Below are positions 1-5,153 of a stretch of DNA of 9,829 bases, one piece after another; position 1 is the stretch's first letter; each line of letters starts with the position of its first letter. The stretch comes from Bacilli bacterium (GTDB lineage: Bacteria > Bacillota_I > Bacilli_A > RF39 > UBA660): positions 1 through 9,829 of the forward strand of contig CAAHEM010000121.1 in the NCBI GenBank assembly GCA_900772435.1, given 5' to 3'. The notes beneath the pieces were generated by a model. The model saw only the letters and a program-made list of their open reading frames with translations, was not told where the DNA came from and did not search any database. A program made the position numbers and the translations under genes.

Positions 1-148
1 AGTTAAAAGTGGAAGCTCCGTTTTACTTAATTAAGCAAAAGCTGGAGAGAAATTAAAATCGTTTCCGATTATTTTAGTTTTTGCATTTATAGTATGCCTA
101 CTACCTGCATTCTACCCAGACATAATCCTGTCGAATCAATGCATCCCC
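1..148 (-). ncRNA. ssrA: tmRNA (transfer-messenger RNA), 5' portion, partial at window edge
   Basis: Read on the minus strand, the segment starting at base 148 begins GGGGATG and continues into TGATTCGACAGG. This matches the highly conserved 5' end of tmRNA (GGGG..UG..., then GAUUCGACAGG), where the acceptor stem and D-like loop lie. About 64 nt further in, a resume codon GCA opens a short reading frame ending in TAA at 31-33. An imperfect hairpin around that stop (CTCC at rc 47-44 with GGAG at rc 19-16, enclosing CTTAATTAAG) corresponds to helix 5. tmRNA enters stalled ribosomes with SmpB, releases them and tags the nascent chain for proteolysis. The remaining pseudoknots and the 3' tRNA half (T arm, CCA end) lie beyond base 1. 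The GC- and C-rich composition compared with neighbouring DNA fits a structured RNA. Identification rests on the conserved 5' motif plus the tag frame and helix; I am confident. Confidence 0.92.
31..84 (-). other. tmRNA tag-peptide reading frame (proteolysis tag)
   Basis: Starting at the GCA resume codon (rc 84-82), the frame reads AKTKIIGNDFNFSPAFA and stops at TAA (rc 33-31). This is a 17-residue tag. Tags in this RNA class usually start with Ala and end in small or hydrophobic residues such as LAA, or FA in mollicutes. The AFA ending resembles the mollicute type more than the ALAA type. The resume codon is inferred from the A-rich context just before it (ATAAATGCAAAA) and from the stop falling in the helix-5 loop. 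The C-terminus of the tag is therefore firmer than its N-terminus. Confidence 0.8.
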
Positions 149-158
149 ATATGCATTA

Positions 159-167
159 ATTATATCA
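159..167 (-). promoter_or_regulatory. Extended -10 promoter of tmRNA gene
   Basis: Reading minus, TGATATAAT (TG, one base, then perfect TATAAT) ends 10 nt before the GGGG mature 5' end. The primary transcript would therefore start a few bases upstream and be trimmed, as expected for tmRNA processed by RNase P. No good -35 is seen at the right spacing; the extended TG may compensate. Confidence 0.6.
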
Positions 168-193
168 TATTATATGTTTTATTACTAGTTTTA

Positions 194-222
194 TTGACAA
201 AATAAGCTTTTTTCCTTAAAAT
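194..222 (+). promoter_or_regulatory. Sigma-A promoter, apparently giving a leaderless mRNA
   Basis: A perfect TTGACA (194-199), a 17-base spacer and TAAAAT (217-222) lie directly before the ATG at 230. Transcription should start about 7 bases after the -10, at about 229-230, which is the start codon itself. It is divergent from the tmRNA promoter about 30 bp away. Confidence 0.75.
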
Positions 223-229
223 TGTAGAT

Positions 230-955
230 ATGAAATATAGTGTGTTAAAAATTGTTGAGTTAGTAATAGTTAATGTTATAACGATGACTAGATTAGTAGG
301 AGCTATAATATTACCTTTTATTTATGTTAAATATGGTGCTAGTATATGTGCTATATGGACTATAGTGCTGTTTGCTACTGATGCTATTGATGGATTTCTT
401 GCAAGGACTTTTAAGATTTCTACATTCTTTGGTAGTGCCATGGATGGAATTAGTGATAAACTATTAAATGCTATTTCTTTTATTATTTTAGGGATTCAAT
501 ATAATATAATGATTCCTCCGCTTATTTTGGAATTAGCTATTATGTCAACGCTATACTCTACATATAGATTTGGTGGTAACATTCAATCCAGTAAAACTGG
601 TAAAATTAAAACAATAATATTAGATGTTTGTGTTATACTTAGTTTTACTCTTATGAGTTTACCTGCTTTAAATATAGATAATGCTATTGTTAATCATTTG
701 ATACATTATACAAATACATATATTATTTTCCTTGGTTGTATAATAACTATCGCATCTATTATTACTTTAATGGATTATAATAAGAAAAATAAAAGTACTA
801 GAAATAATAAGAAATTAACTCATATAAAATATCAACATAGAATAAAGAAAAGTATGAAAGAAGTATTATCTGATTTATTTAATACCGAATATTATATTAA
901 ACATAAAAATGAACCTATTATGAAACAATTCTATAAAAATAAAGTAGCTAAGTAA
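230..955 (+). CDS. CDP-alcohol phosphatidyltransferase family membrane protein (PgsA-like)
   Basis: Transfers a phosphatidyl group from CDP-diacylglycerol to a small alcohol in membrane phospholipid synthesis. It carries the complete family signature D-x2-DG-x2-AR-x8-G-x3-D-x3-D at residues 51-76 (D51, D54, G55, A58, R59, G68, D72, D76), so the metal-binding and catalytic residues are all present. It has several hydrophobic segments. The N-terminal NVITMTRLV stretch (15-23) resembles the N-I-x-T-x-x-R start of phosphatidylglycerophosphate synthases. After the last membrane segment (to about 180) comes a basic, Lys/Asn-rich cytoplasmic tail of about 60 residues, longer than in typical PgsA (around 180-200 aa in total). 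The alcohol substrate (glycerol-3-phosphate, inositol phosphate or other) cannot be decided. There is no Shine-Dalgarno before ATG 230 and the promoter sits right against it. GTG 242 and ATG 284 also lack a ribosome site. Confidence 0.88.
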   Translation: MKYSVLKIVELVIVNVITMTRLVGAIILPFIYVKYGASICAIWTIVLFATDAIDGFLARTFKISTFFGSAMDGISDKLLNAISFIILGIQYNIMIPPLILELAIMSTLYSTYRFGGNIQSSKTGKIKTIILDVCVILSFTLMSLPALNIDNAIVNHLIHYTNTYIIFLGCIITIASIITLMDYNKKNKSTRNNKKLTHIKYQHRIKKSMKEVLSDLFNTEYYIKHKNEPIMKQFYKNKVAK

Positions 956-970
956 ATTAGTTACTTTTTT
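950..970 (+). terminator. Weak intrinsic terminator overlapping the stop codon
   Basis: AAGTAA (950-955) pairs with TTACTT (961-966) around a 5-base loop and is followed by T residues to 970. The left arm contains the TAA stop of the preceding gene. The stem is short and AT-rich, so termination may be partial. Confidence 0.45.
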
Positions 971-991
971 CTTTATAAATGAGGAAATGTA

Positions 992-1006
992 TGCTACAAT
1001 TATAAT
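992..1006 (+). promoter_or_regulatory. Promoter of the thioredoxin-like / EIIB-like unit
   Basis: TGCTACAAT (992-1000) reads as an extended -10. It places the start of transcription at about 1007, just before the ribosome site AAGGAAGTGAT (1008-1018). A second -10-like TATAAT (1001-1006) follows directly but would cut into the ribosome site. No clear -35 is seen. Confidence 0.5.
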
Positions 1007-1021
1007 CAAGGAAGTGATTAA

Positions 1022-1612
1022 ATGAAAAGAAAGTTAAGTGTATTTTTTATAATCGCTATAGCTGTTCTTGGAACTATAGTTATATATAAACATTTTGATA
1101 AACAGCAAACTAGTAATAAAAGTGATACTAAATTTTTTGATGAATATACTTTAGTAGATAAAAATAATGTATTTGTTTATTCTAATATTGATGAAGTAGC
1201 TAATATGTTAGAAAATGGTACTGGAATAGTATTTATGGCTTTTCCAGAATGTCCTTGGTGTCAATATTATGCTAAATATTTAAATGAAGTTGCTCGTGAA
1301 AATAATATTAAAGAAATTTATTATTTGAACATTAAACATGATAGACAAATAAGTTCTAATAAGTATTCTAAGATTACTAAATTACTTGGTAATTATTTAT
1401 ATTCTGATGATAGTGGTAATTCTAAAGTATTTGCCCCTAATCTTACATTTGTTAAGAATGGTAAGATAATTGCTAATGATAATGAAACAGCAATTACTGA
1501 AGGGAAAATTAAAGTAGAAAATTATTGGAATCAAGAAAAAATAAATGAATTTAAAGAAAAAATAGCAAGTTATATTAAAGATTATGATACAACTTGTTCA
1601 ACTTGTAATTAG
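1022..1612 (+). CDS. Membrane-anchored extracytoplasmic thioredoxin-like protein with CPWC
   Basis: A probable thiol-disulfide protein of the thioredoxin fold. Residues 5-21 form one hydrophobic anchor after a basic MKRK start, so the domain should face outside. The fold shows a strand with FMAFPECPWC (C77, C80), the active-site CxxC at the start of a helix, and FAPNLTFVKNGK with the cis-proline-loop Pro at 139. No lipobox is visible. The length (196 aa) and the anchor resemble bacteriocin-accessory/TlpA-like thioredoxin proteins of Gram-positive bacteria, but no bacteriocin gene is nearby. The protein ends in CSTC (C192, C195), a second CxxC within five residues of the C-terminus, outside the core fold. 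The ribosome site AAGGAAGTGAT supports the start. The next gene begins 12 bp after the TAG stop, so they are very probably co-transcribed. Confidence 0.85.
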   Translation: MKRKLSVFFIIAIAVLGTIVIYKHFDKQQTSNKSDTKFFDEYTLVDKNNVFVYSNIDEVANMLENGTGIVFMAFPECPWCQYYAKYLNEVARENNIKEIYYLNIKHDRQISSNKYSKITKLLGNYLYSDDSGNSKVFAPNLTFVKNGKIIANDNETAITEGKIKVENYWNQEKINEFKEKIASYIKDYDTTCSTCN

Positions 1613-1624
1613 GAGGGAAAGAAA

Positions 1625-1936
1625 ATGTATTGGCAATATTTAATTATTATAGCTGTATTATTATTAATTTCATTAGTAATAATTAAAATGAGAAGAAAGG
1701 ACTTTCATGTTGAGATTAATAAATTAATTCAATATCTTGGTGGTAAAGAAAATATTCTAGATGCTCAAATTAATTTATCAAGACTTAAAGTTACTTTAAA
1801 AGATACATCTGTAGTAAATAAAGAAGGTATTCAAAAATTAGGAGCTAAAGGTATTGTAGAAATTGATAATCAATTAAAAATAATACTTGGTCCTAATTCA
1901 AAGCAATTAAAAAAATATATGGCTGATTTAAAATAA
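1625..1936 (+). CDS. Membrane-anchored PTS EIIB (glucose-type)-like domain without catalytic cysteine
   Basis: Residues 3-20 form a single membrane segment followed by KMRRK, suggesting the rest is cytoplasmic. Residues 30-100 match the glucose-type EIIB domain of the phosphotransferase system: LIQYLGGKENI, then SRLKVTLKD, KLGAKGIVEI and LKIILGPNS. In catalytic EIIB proteins a phosphorylated Cys precedes the R-L-R/K-V strand (C-x-T-R-L-R). Here that position is Asn50 (N-L-S-R-L-K), so the domain should not carry phosphate. There is no EIIC or EIIA partner nearby. It may be a sugar-phosphate or protein-binding relic of the fold; this is inference. AGGAGG at 1614-1619 gives the ribosome site. 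It shares a transcript with the thioredoxin-like gene. Confidence 0.82.
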   Translation: MYWQYLIIIAVLLLISLVIIKMRRKDFHVEINKLIQYLGGKENILDAQINLSRLKVTLKDTSVVNKEGIQKLGAKGIVEIDNQLKIILGPNSKQLKKYMADLK

Positions 1937-1970
1937 AAATAGTAATTTAATAATTACTATTTTTTATTTT
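1935..1970. terminator. Bidirectional terminator between convergent genes
   Basis: AGTAATT with flanking A residues (1935-1947) pairs over as many as 13 bp with AATTACT plus T residues (1952-1964) around a TAAT loop. T runs occur on both strands. It holds the TAA stop of the plus-strand gene at its left foot and the stop of the minus-strand gene (1964-1966) at its right foot, so it can end both transcripts. Confidence 0.85.
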
Positions 1971-2614
1971 CTTCTTAAAATTATTTGTGATTTTTTAGCT
2001 CTATTTATTCCCTTTTGACATATTTCAGGATATATTTCTGCTAAATCGTATAATAATGGCGCTATTTCTTTTCTTTCTCTATCTGATACGTATTCGAAGT
2101 TCCCCATAGTTACATCATAAAATAGATTTTCAATGTCTTCCCTTAATTTTTGTTCTACTGTTTTACCAGTTAATCTTTTTACCATTTTAGATAGTGTACT
2201 TTGATATCTTTCAAAGCCTTCTACTATTTTTAATGGCTCTTCATAGGGAAGACATTTACTTTCATAAGGTATTAAGTTTACTCCACCTTTTGGTCTTTCT
2301 TCTACGCTGTATGAGCATCCATCTTTAGTAAGCATAGAACATTCTGACTTTAATGATAAAAGATCAACTACATTTCTATTTTTGTTTCTTGCTCTTAAAT
2401 ATAAAAATGGTATTATAAATTTATTTCCGTTTTTACTTCTTTTTATATTTAGGGCTGCTACTATAGATATTTTTCCTTCACTAAGTATTTCTTCTAGTGC
2501 TTTTATACTTAGGTCTTGAAAGTTATCTGTACTATAGTCGCATCCACATTTCTTACAGCATTTTCCACCACATTTTTTACATATATCTTTGTTTTCAAAT
2601 TTTATATTTTCCAT
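1964..2614 (-). CDS. Cysteine-cluster protein, YkgJ-like (putative Zn/Fe-binding)
   Basis: A soluble 216-residue protein. Its N-terminus packs six cysteines (C12, C15, C19, C20, C23, C25) in a C-x2-C-x3-CC-x2-C-x-C cluster. Further in, C92, C100 (DGCSYSVEERP) and C121 follow. The pattern of an N-terminal CxxCxxxCC, then Cys-(dG)-Cys-x-x-Y/S...RP and a late Cys is that of the YkgJ-type zinc/iron-chelating domain, though the spacing of the middle part is longer than usual. Biochemical function in that family is poorly known. The C-terminal half is charged and helical. The ribosome site GAGGGG lies 3 nt upstream of ATG. It has its own promoter just upstream and ends in the shared terminator. Confidence 0.72.
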   Translation of the reverse strand: MENIKFENKDICKKCGGKCCKKCGCDYSTDNFQDLSIKALEEILSEGKISIVAALNIKRSKNGNKFIIPFLYLRARNKNRNVVDLLSLKSECSMLTKDGCSYSVEERPKGGVNLIPYESKCLPYEEPLKIVEGFERYQSTLSKMVKRLTGKTVEQKLREDIENLFYDVTMGNFEYVSDRERKEIAPLLYDLAEIYPEICQKGINRAKKSQIILRRK

Positions 2615-2635
2615 ATTCCCCTCATTCGAAGGTAT

Positions 2636-2664
2636 ATTATACTACTACGAATTATAAATATCAA
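2636..2664 (-). promoter_or_regulatory. Promoter of the Cys-cluster gene
   Basis: On the minus strand, TTGATA (rc 2664-2659), a 17-base spacer and a perfect TATAAT (rc 2641-2636) lie upstream of the ATG at 2614. The -35 overlaps the TGA stop of the upstream small gene. Confidence 0.7.
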
Positions 2665-2825
2665 TAATATGGATAATAACCATATTGATATGGATTTTGA
2701 TAATATACTGGTCTTGGTCTATATGGATTAAATACTCCTACTGCGACACCTCCAGTTAATGCTCCTAAAAGAAAAGGCGCTGCAAAACCAAATCTATCTT
2801 TACCATATTTAAAGTTTCCATACAT
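2661..2825 (-). CDS. Small 54-residue Gly/hydrophobic plus Tyr/Pro-rich protein, coat-like
   Basis: A small reading frame of 54 codons with ATG at 2825, stop TGA at 2661-2663, and a strong ribosome site AGAGGTGA 5 nt upstream. The protein begins MYGNFKYGKDRFGF, has a hydrophobic Gly/Ala segment (about 15-32, FLLGALTGGVAVGV) and ends in a Tyr/Pro/Gln-rich tail (about 33-54, NPYRPRPVYYQNPYQYGYY). This architecture recalls small spore-coat or envelope-associated proteins of Bacilli that have a GG-rich core and a PYY tail. That is resemblance only; I do not recognise a named family. It lies between the terminator of the metallophosphoesterase gene and the promoter of the Cys-cluster gene, so it may be its own transcription unit. 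Reading TGA as Trp would push it through the next promoter and ribosome site, so TGA is best taken as stop. Confidence 0.72.
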   Translation of the reverse strand: MYGNFKYGKDRFGFAAPFLLGALTGGVAVGVFNPYRPRPVYYQNPYQYGYYPYY

Positions 2826-2851
2826 AATCTTCACCTCTATTTTATACTATG

Positions 2852-2879
2852 AAAAAAGCACATTTAAGATTGTGCTTTT
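2852..2879 (-). terminator. Intrinsic terminator overlapping the stop codon
   Basis: AAAAGCACA pairs with TGTGCTTTT (9 bp) around an 8-base loop, followed by a T run when read on the minus strand (rc 2857-2852). The TAA stop of the metallophosphoesterase-like gene is in the loop. Confidence 0.85.
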
Positions 2880-3739
2880 AAACGATATAAGTTAAATGAT
2901 GGCTTATTAAATATTCTATATGGATATTTATTTGTACCAATACCACTTGATATATATATATCAGTTATTCCTTTACTATAGTGTTCTTGATAATATTTAT
3001 ATGAACCATCATCTATAAATACTCCACCATAATATGGTATAACAACACTACCATTAAGTGAGTGTCCACCTAGAACTAAGTCAACTTCGTAAGTACTTTC
3101 ATCTAAAAATTTAATTGTTTTTCCATCATGAACTAGAACTATAATAAATTTTCTTTTTTCATCTTCTTTATAAAAAGCAAATGCTTCTTCTAATTTAACT
3201 TCTTCTTTTAGTGAACTTGGAAGTCCTACTATAAACATAGAATCATTATTTTTATAAAATATTTCATCATAACTATTATTTAATATTTTAAACTTTCCTT
3301 TTTCCATTATAGTTTTATAACTTTCTACACTATAGTCTTCGTCTCCATATATTGCATACTTTCCTATTTTCACTGAAATACTTTCTAGTTCTGTTTCTAA
3401 AAATTCTATATCTTCGTTAGTTATTTTTGCATTTTTATTGATTAAATCTCCTGTAAAAACTACTATATCTGGTTTTAATTCATTTATTCTTTTTACTAAA
3501 TTTTTAACATCATCTTTGTCTACAGTAGACTTATATAATAGATCACTAAAATGTACTATTTTTAAGCCACTGAAGTTACTTGTAAGTATTTCACTTTCCA
3601 CTCTATATTCTTTTACTATTAAGCCTTTTATGCCCCTATATTTAGCATATAGAAATATTGTTACTACTACGATTATTAAAAATAAAAAAATACTTAGTAG
3701 TTTCCCACCTTTCTTTTCTTCTGTTTCATTCTTTTCCAT
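2864..3739 (-). CDS. Membrane-anchored metallophosphoesterase-fold protein with degraded active site (YaeI-like)
   Basis: A single membrane segment (about 14-32) is followed by a calcineurin-type phosphoesterase fold. The five family motifs can be placed but are eroded. Motif 1, D-x-H, is D66-L-L68. Motif 2, GD, is intact (G97-D98). Motif 3, GNH(D/E), reads GDED (132-135). Motif 4 keeps its His (VLVHDGK, H204). Motif 5, GHTH, reads GHSL (225-228), followed by NGS and IPYYG as in YaeI-type GHTHGGQ...P. Family members hydrolyse phosphoesters with a two-metal centre, and YaeI-type members act on lipid-linked substrates. With two metal-ligand His lost and the catalytic Asn-His replaced, catalysis by the usual mechanism is doubtful. 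The gene starts 1 nt after the stop of the CPBP gene (TAG-T-ATG) with AGGAG inside that gene, so translation is probably coupled. Confidence 0.83.
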   Translation of the reverse strand: MEKNETEEKKGGKLLSIFLFLIIVVVTIFLYAKYRGIKGLIVKEYRVESEILTSNFSGLKIVHFSDLLYKSTVDKDDVKNLVKRINELKPDIVVFTGDLINKNAKITNEDIEFLETELESISVKIGKYAIYGDEDYSVESYKTIMEKGKFKILNNSYDEIFYKNNDSMFIVGLPSSLKEEVKLEEAFAFYKEDEKRKFIIVLVHDGKTIKFLDESTYEVDLVLGGHSLNGSVVIPYYGGVFIDDGSYKYYQEHYSKGITDIYISSGIGTNKYPYRIFNKPSFNLYRLKAQS

Positions 3740-3740
3740 A

Positions 3741-4433
3741 CTATAAAGCTCCTAATTTAAATGTTATAAGTAGTAGTACTCCTGTCATAGTATTATGAAT
3801 CATATGCATCATTATGCTTGTAAATGTCGTTTTAGTTTCTCTATCCATTAATGCGAATACAAATCCTAATGAACCATATGGTAATAAATATAATAAATTG
3901 ATTAATTTAAATTCACCAGCGATTAAGTGACATGCACCAAATAATAATCCACAGCTAAGTGCATAAATCCATTTATTTTTGAGTAATGGGTCCATACTCT
4001 TTCTAAAAGTTAACTCTTCACTTAATGGTGCTATTATTGCTATACTAAACATTGTATAAACTGGAAATTTAAATAACATCTCTCTTACAATATTTTCGTT
4101 TGCTGAAACGTCTTTAATAATAATAGCTATAAATAAATTAAACACTATCATGGATATTAATCCCGCAATATAATATTTAAATCCTATTTTAAAATTTGAC
4201 TTAAAGTTTTCTTTAAATGTTTTAAATTCTTTGTCTAGATCTTTTTTATACATTAAATATAAAAGTAAAATAAATAATGCATTTCCAAGAATTGTGGCTA
4301 CTTGCGTATTTTTAATTACTTTATTAATAGTAGATGCAAATTCACTTGGCATTATAAATGTACCTAAAAACGCTACTAAAAAGAAAAATAAATTAATATA
4401 CATTGGTCTTTCTTTTGAATATTTAAATATCAT
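3741..4433 (-). CDS. CPBP-family intramembrane metalloprotease
   Basis: A multi-spanning membrane protein of 230 residues. It has all core motifs of the CPBP (CAAX protease / bacteriocin-processing, Abi) family: EELTFR (E139, E140, R144), FGACH (F165...H169) and HMIHN (H210...N214). These are the glutamate base and zinc ligands of Rce1-like intramembrane proteases. In Gram-positive bacteria such proteins process or give immunity to peptides, but the substrate here is unknown and no bacteriocin gene is seen. I chose ATG 4433 over the in-frame GTG at 4442. The GTG lies inside an AAGG-x-AGTGAT sequence (rc 4448-4438) that matches the anti-SD and sits at normal distance from the ATG, just as at the thioredoxin gene. 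It is immediately followed by the metallophosphoesterase-like gene. Confidence 0.88.
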   Translation of the reverse strand: MIFKYSKERPMYINLFFFLVAFLGTFIMPSEFASTINKVIKNTQVATILGNALFILLLYLMYKKDLDKEFKTFKENFKSNFKIGFKYYIAGLISMIVFNLFIAIIIKDVSANENIVREMLFKFPVYTMFSIAIIAPLSEELTFRKSMDPLLKNKWIYALSCGLLFGACHLIAGEFKLINLLYLLPYGSLGFVFALMDRETKTTFTSIMMHMIHNTMTGVLLLITFKLGAL

Positions 4434-4457
4434 TTTTATCACTACCTTCTATATAAT

Positions 4458-4466
4458 AGTATATCA
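4458..4466 (-). promoter_or_regulatory. Extended -10 promoter of the CPBP / phosphoesterase-like pair
   Basis: On the minus strand, TGATATACT is an extended -10. It would start transcription at about 4451, a few bases before the ribosome site at 4448-4438. No clear -35. The gene upstream has no obvious terminator, so read-through is also possible. Confidence 0.5.
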
Positions 4467-4511
4467 TAAAAGAATATTATTTACTATTTAGTTTTATATT
4501 TTAATAATGAT

Positions 4512-5075
4512 TTATAAAGTGTCATATCTTCTTAATAATAATTTGCATGCTTCTTCTTCGCTGTTTGTTATTGCTTCTGTAAAGAATTCTTTTTGAATTT
4601 CATAATATCTCTTACATAAATTATACCCTTTTGGAAATATAACTATGTAGTTTTTTTCAAATTCTTCACAATCTTTTATTGGTACTGTTATAACGCTGTT
4701 TTGTTCTAAATCTTGATATAATCTGTATTCTGCATCTGGGTTATTATATCCTACTTTTATGTCACCATTGCAGTGAACTATATCAGATTCATATGATTCT
4801 CTATATGTACCTAAATATACAAATATTCCGTTTGTATCCTTTTTATCTATTCTATGTATATATCTATAATATATTTCTGAAGCAATTGTTTTATCATCAA
4901 TTGTAGATTCTTTAAAGTCTGCTAATGTATCGATTCCTCTTAATTTAGTATATTCCTTTACTGATTCATCGTTTTCTAATTCTCTAATTCTATTTCTTCT
5001 TTTATTTCTCTCTTCGTTTGCTTTCTTTATATTTAATACTTCTTCTCTAATTTCTTTTAATAGCTCTTTCTTCAT
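4512..5075 (-). CDS. Uncharacterised protein, N-terminal coiled coil
   Basis: I do not recognise this family. It is a soluble, highly charged protein of 187 residues. Residues 1-40 are a Lys/Glu/Arg-rich amphipathic helix, probably a coiled coil. The remainder looks like an alpha/beta domain with strands such as GIFVYLGTYRE (about 83-93) and NYIVIFPKGYN (about 142-152), and a helical C-terminal end. Three separated cysteines give no metal-site pattern, and there is no signal or membrane segment. The ribosome site GGAGGG is 3 nt before ATG 5075, rather close. A promoter with TTGAAA/TATAAT lies directly upstream. It is encoded between tyrS and the CPBP gene in the same direction, but has its own promoter. 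Confidence 0.8.
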   Translation of the reverse strand: MKKELLKEIREEVLNIKKANEERNKRRNRIRELENDESVKEYTKLRGIDTLADFKESTIDDKTIASEIYYRYIHRIDKKDTNGIFVYLGTYRESYESDIVHCNGDIKVGYNNPDAEYRLYQDLEQNSVITVPIKDCEEFEKNYIVIFPKGYNLCKRYYEIQKEFFTEAITNSEEEACKLLLRRYDTL

Positions 5076-5090
5076 GTGCCCTCCACATAT

Positions 5091-5118
5091 ATTATAATAT
5101 CATTTATATATTTTTCAA
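5091..5118 (-). promoter_or_regulatory. Promoter of the uncharacterised coiled-coil gene
   Basis: On the minus strand, TTGAAA (rc 5118-5113), a 16-base spacer and TATAAT (rc 5096-5091). The expected start of transcription (about 5084-5086) falls at the very edge of the GGAGGG ribosome site, giving a leader of only about 10 nt. Confidence 0.7.
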
Positions 5119-5120
5119 AA

Positions 5121-5153
5121 TAAAAAGTTAACTTATTTAGCTAAGTTAACTTT
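5121..5153 (-). terminator. Terminator of the dut-tyrS operon, overlapping the tyrS stop
   Basis: AAAGTTAACTTA (5124-5135) pairs perfectly with TAAGTTAACTTT (5142-5153), a 12-bp stem with a 6-base loop, then a T run on the minus strand. The last five codons of tyrS and its TAA stop form the upstream arm and loop. Confidence 0.88.

Noticed and set aside
35..205. Hydrophobic plus-strand frame that looks like the C-terminus of a membrane protein
   Set aside because: It has an in-frame stop just before it and no start codon. The same bases on the minus strand match the tmRNA 5' end, tag and helix 5, which explains the composition better.
2661..2663. TGA read as tryptophan (mycoplasma code)
   Set aside because: Trp is encoded by TGG in the conserved proteins, and read-through here would cross the next promoter and ribosome site.
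2516..2731. 71-codon plus-strand frame
   Set aside because: It lies opposite the Cys-cluster gene, its promoter and the small Tyr-rich gene, with no ribosome site and low-complexity hydrophobic content.
3438..3746. 102-codon plus-strand frame
   Set aside because: Antisense shadow of the metallophosphoesterase-fold gene; Ser/Phe/Thr-rich product typical of reversed Lys/Glu codons.
4434..4442. GTG start for the CPBP gene
   Set aside because: The GTG forms part of the Shine-Dalgarno sequence that serves ATG 4433.
1022..4442. Bacteriocin locus suggested by an exported thioredoxin-like protein plus a CPBP protease
   Set aside because: The two are on opposite strands and no precursor peptide with a GG leader or ABC exporter is seen between them; the 54-residue GG-containing protein has a Tyr/Pro tail unlike a bacteriocin.
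4231..4491. 86-codon plus-strand frame
   Set aside because: Antisense shadow of the CPBP gene and its promoter; no ribosome site.
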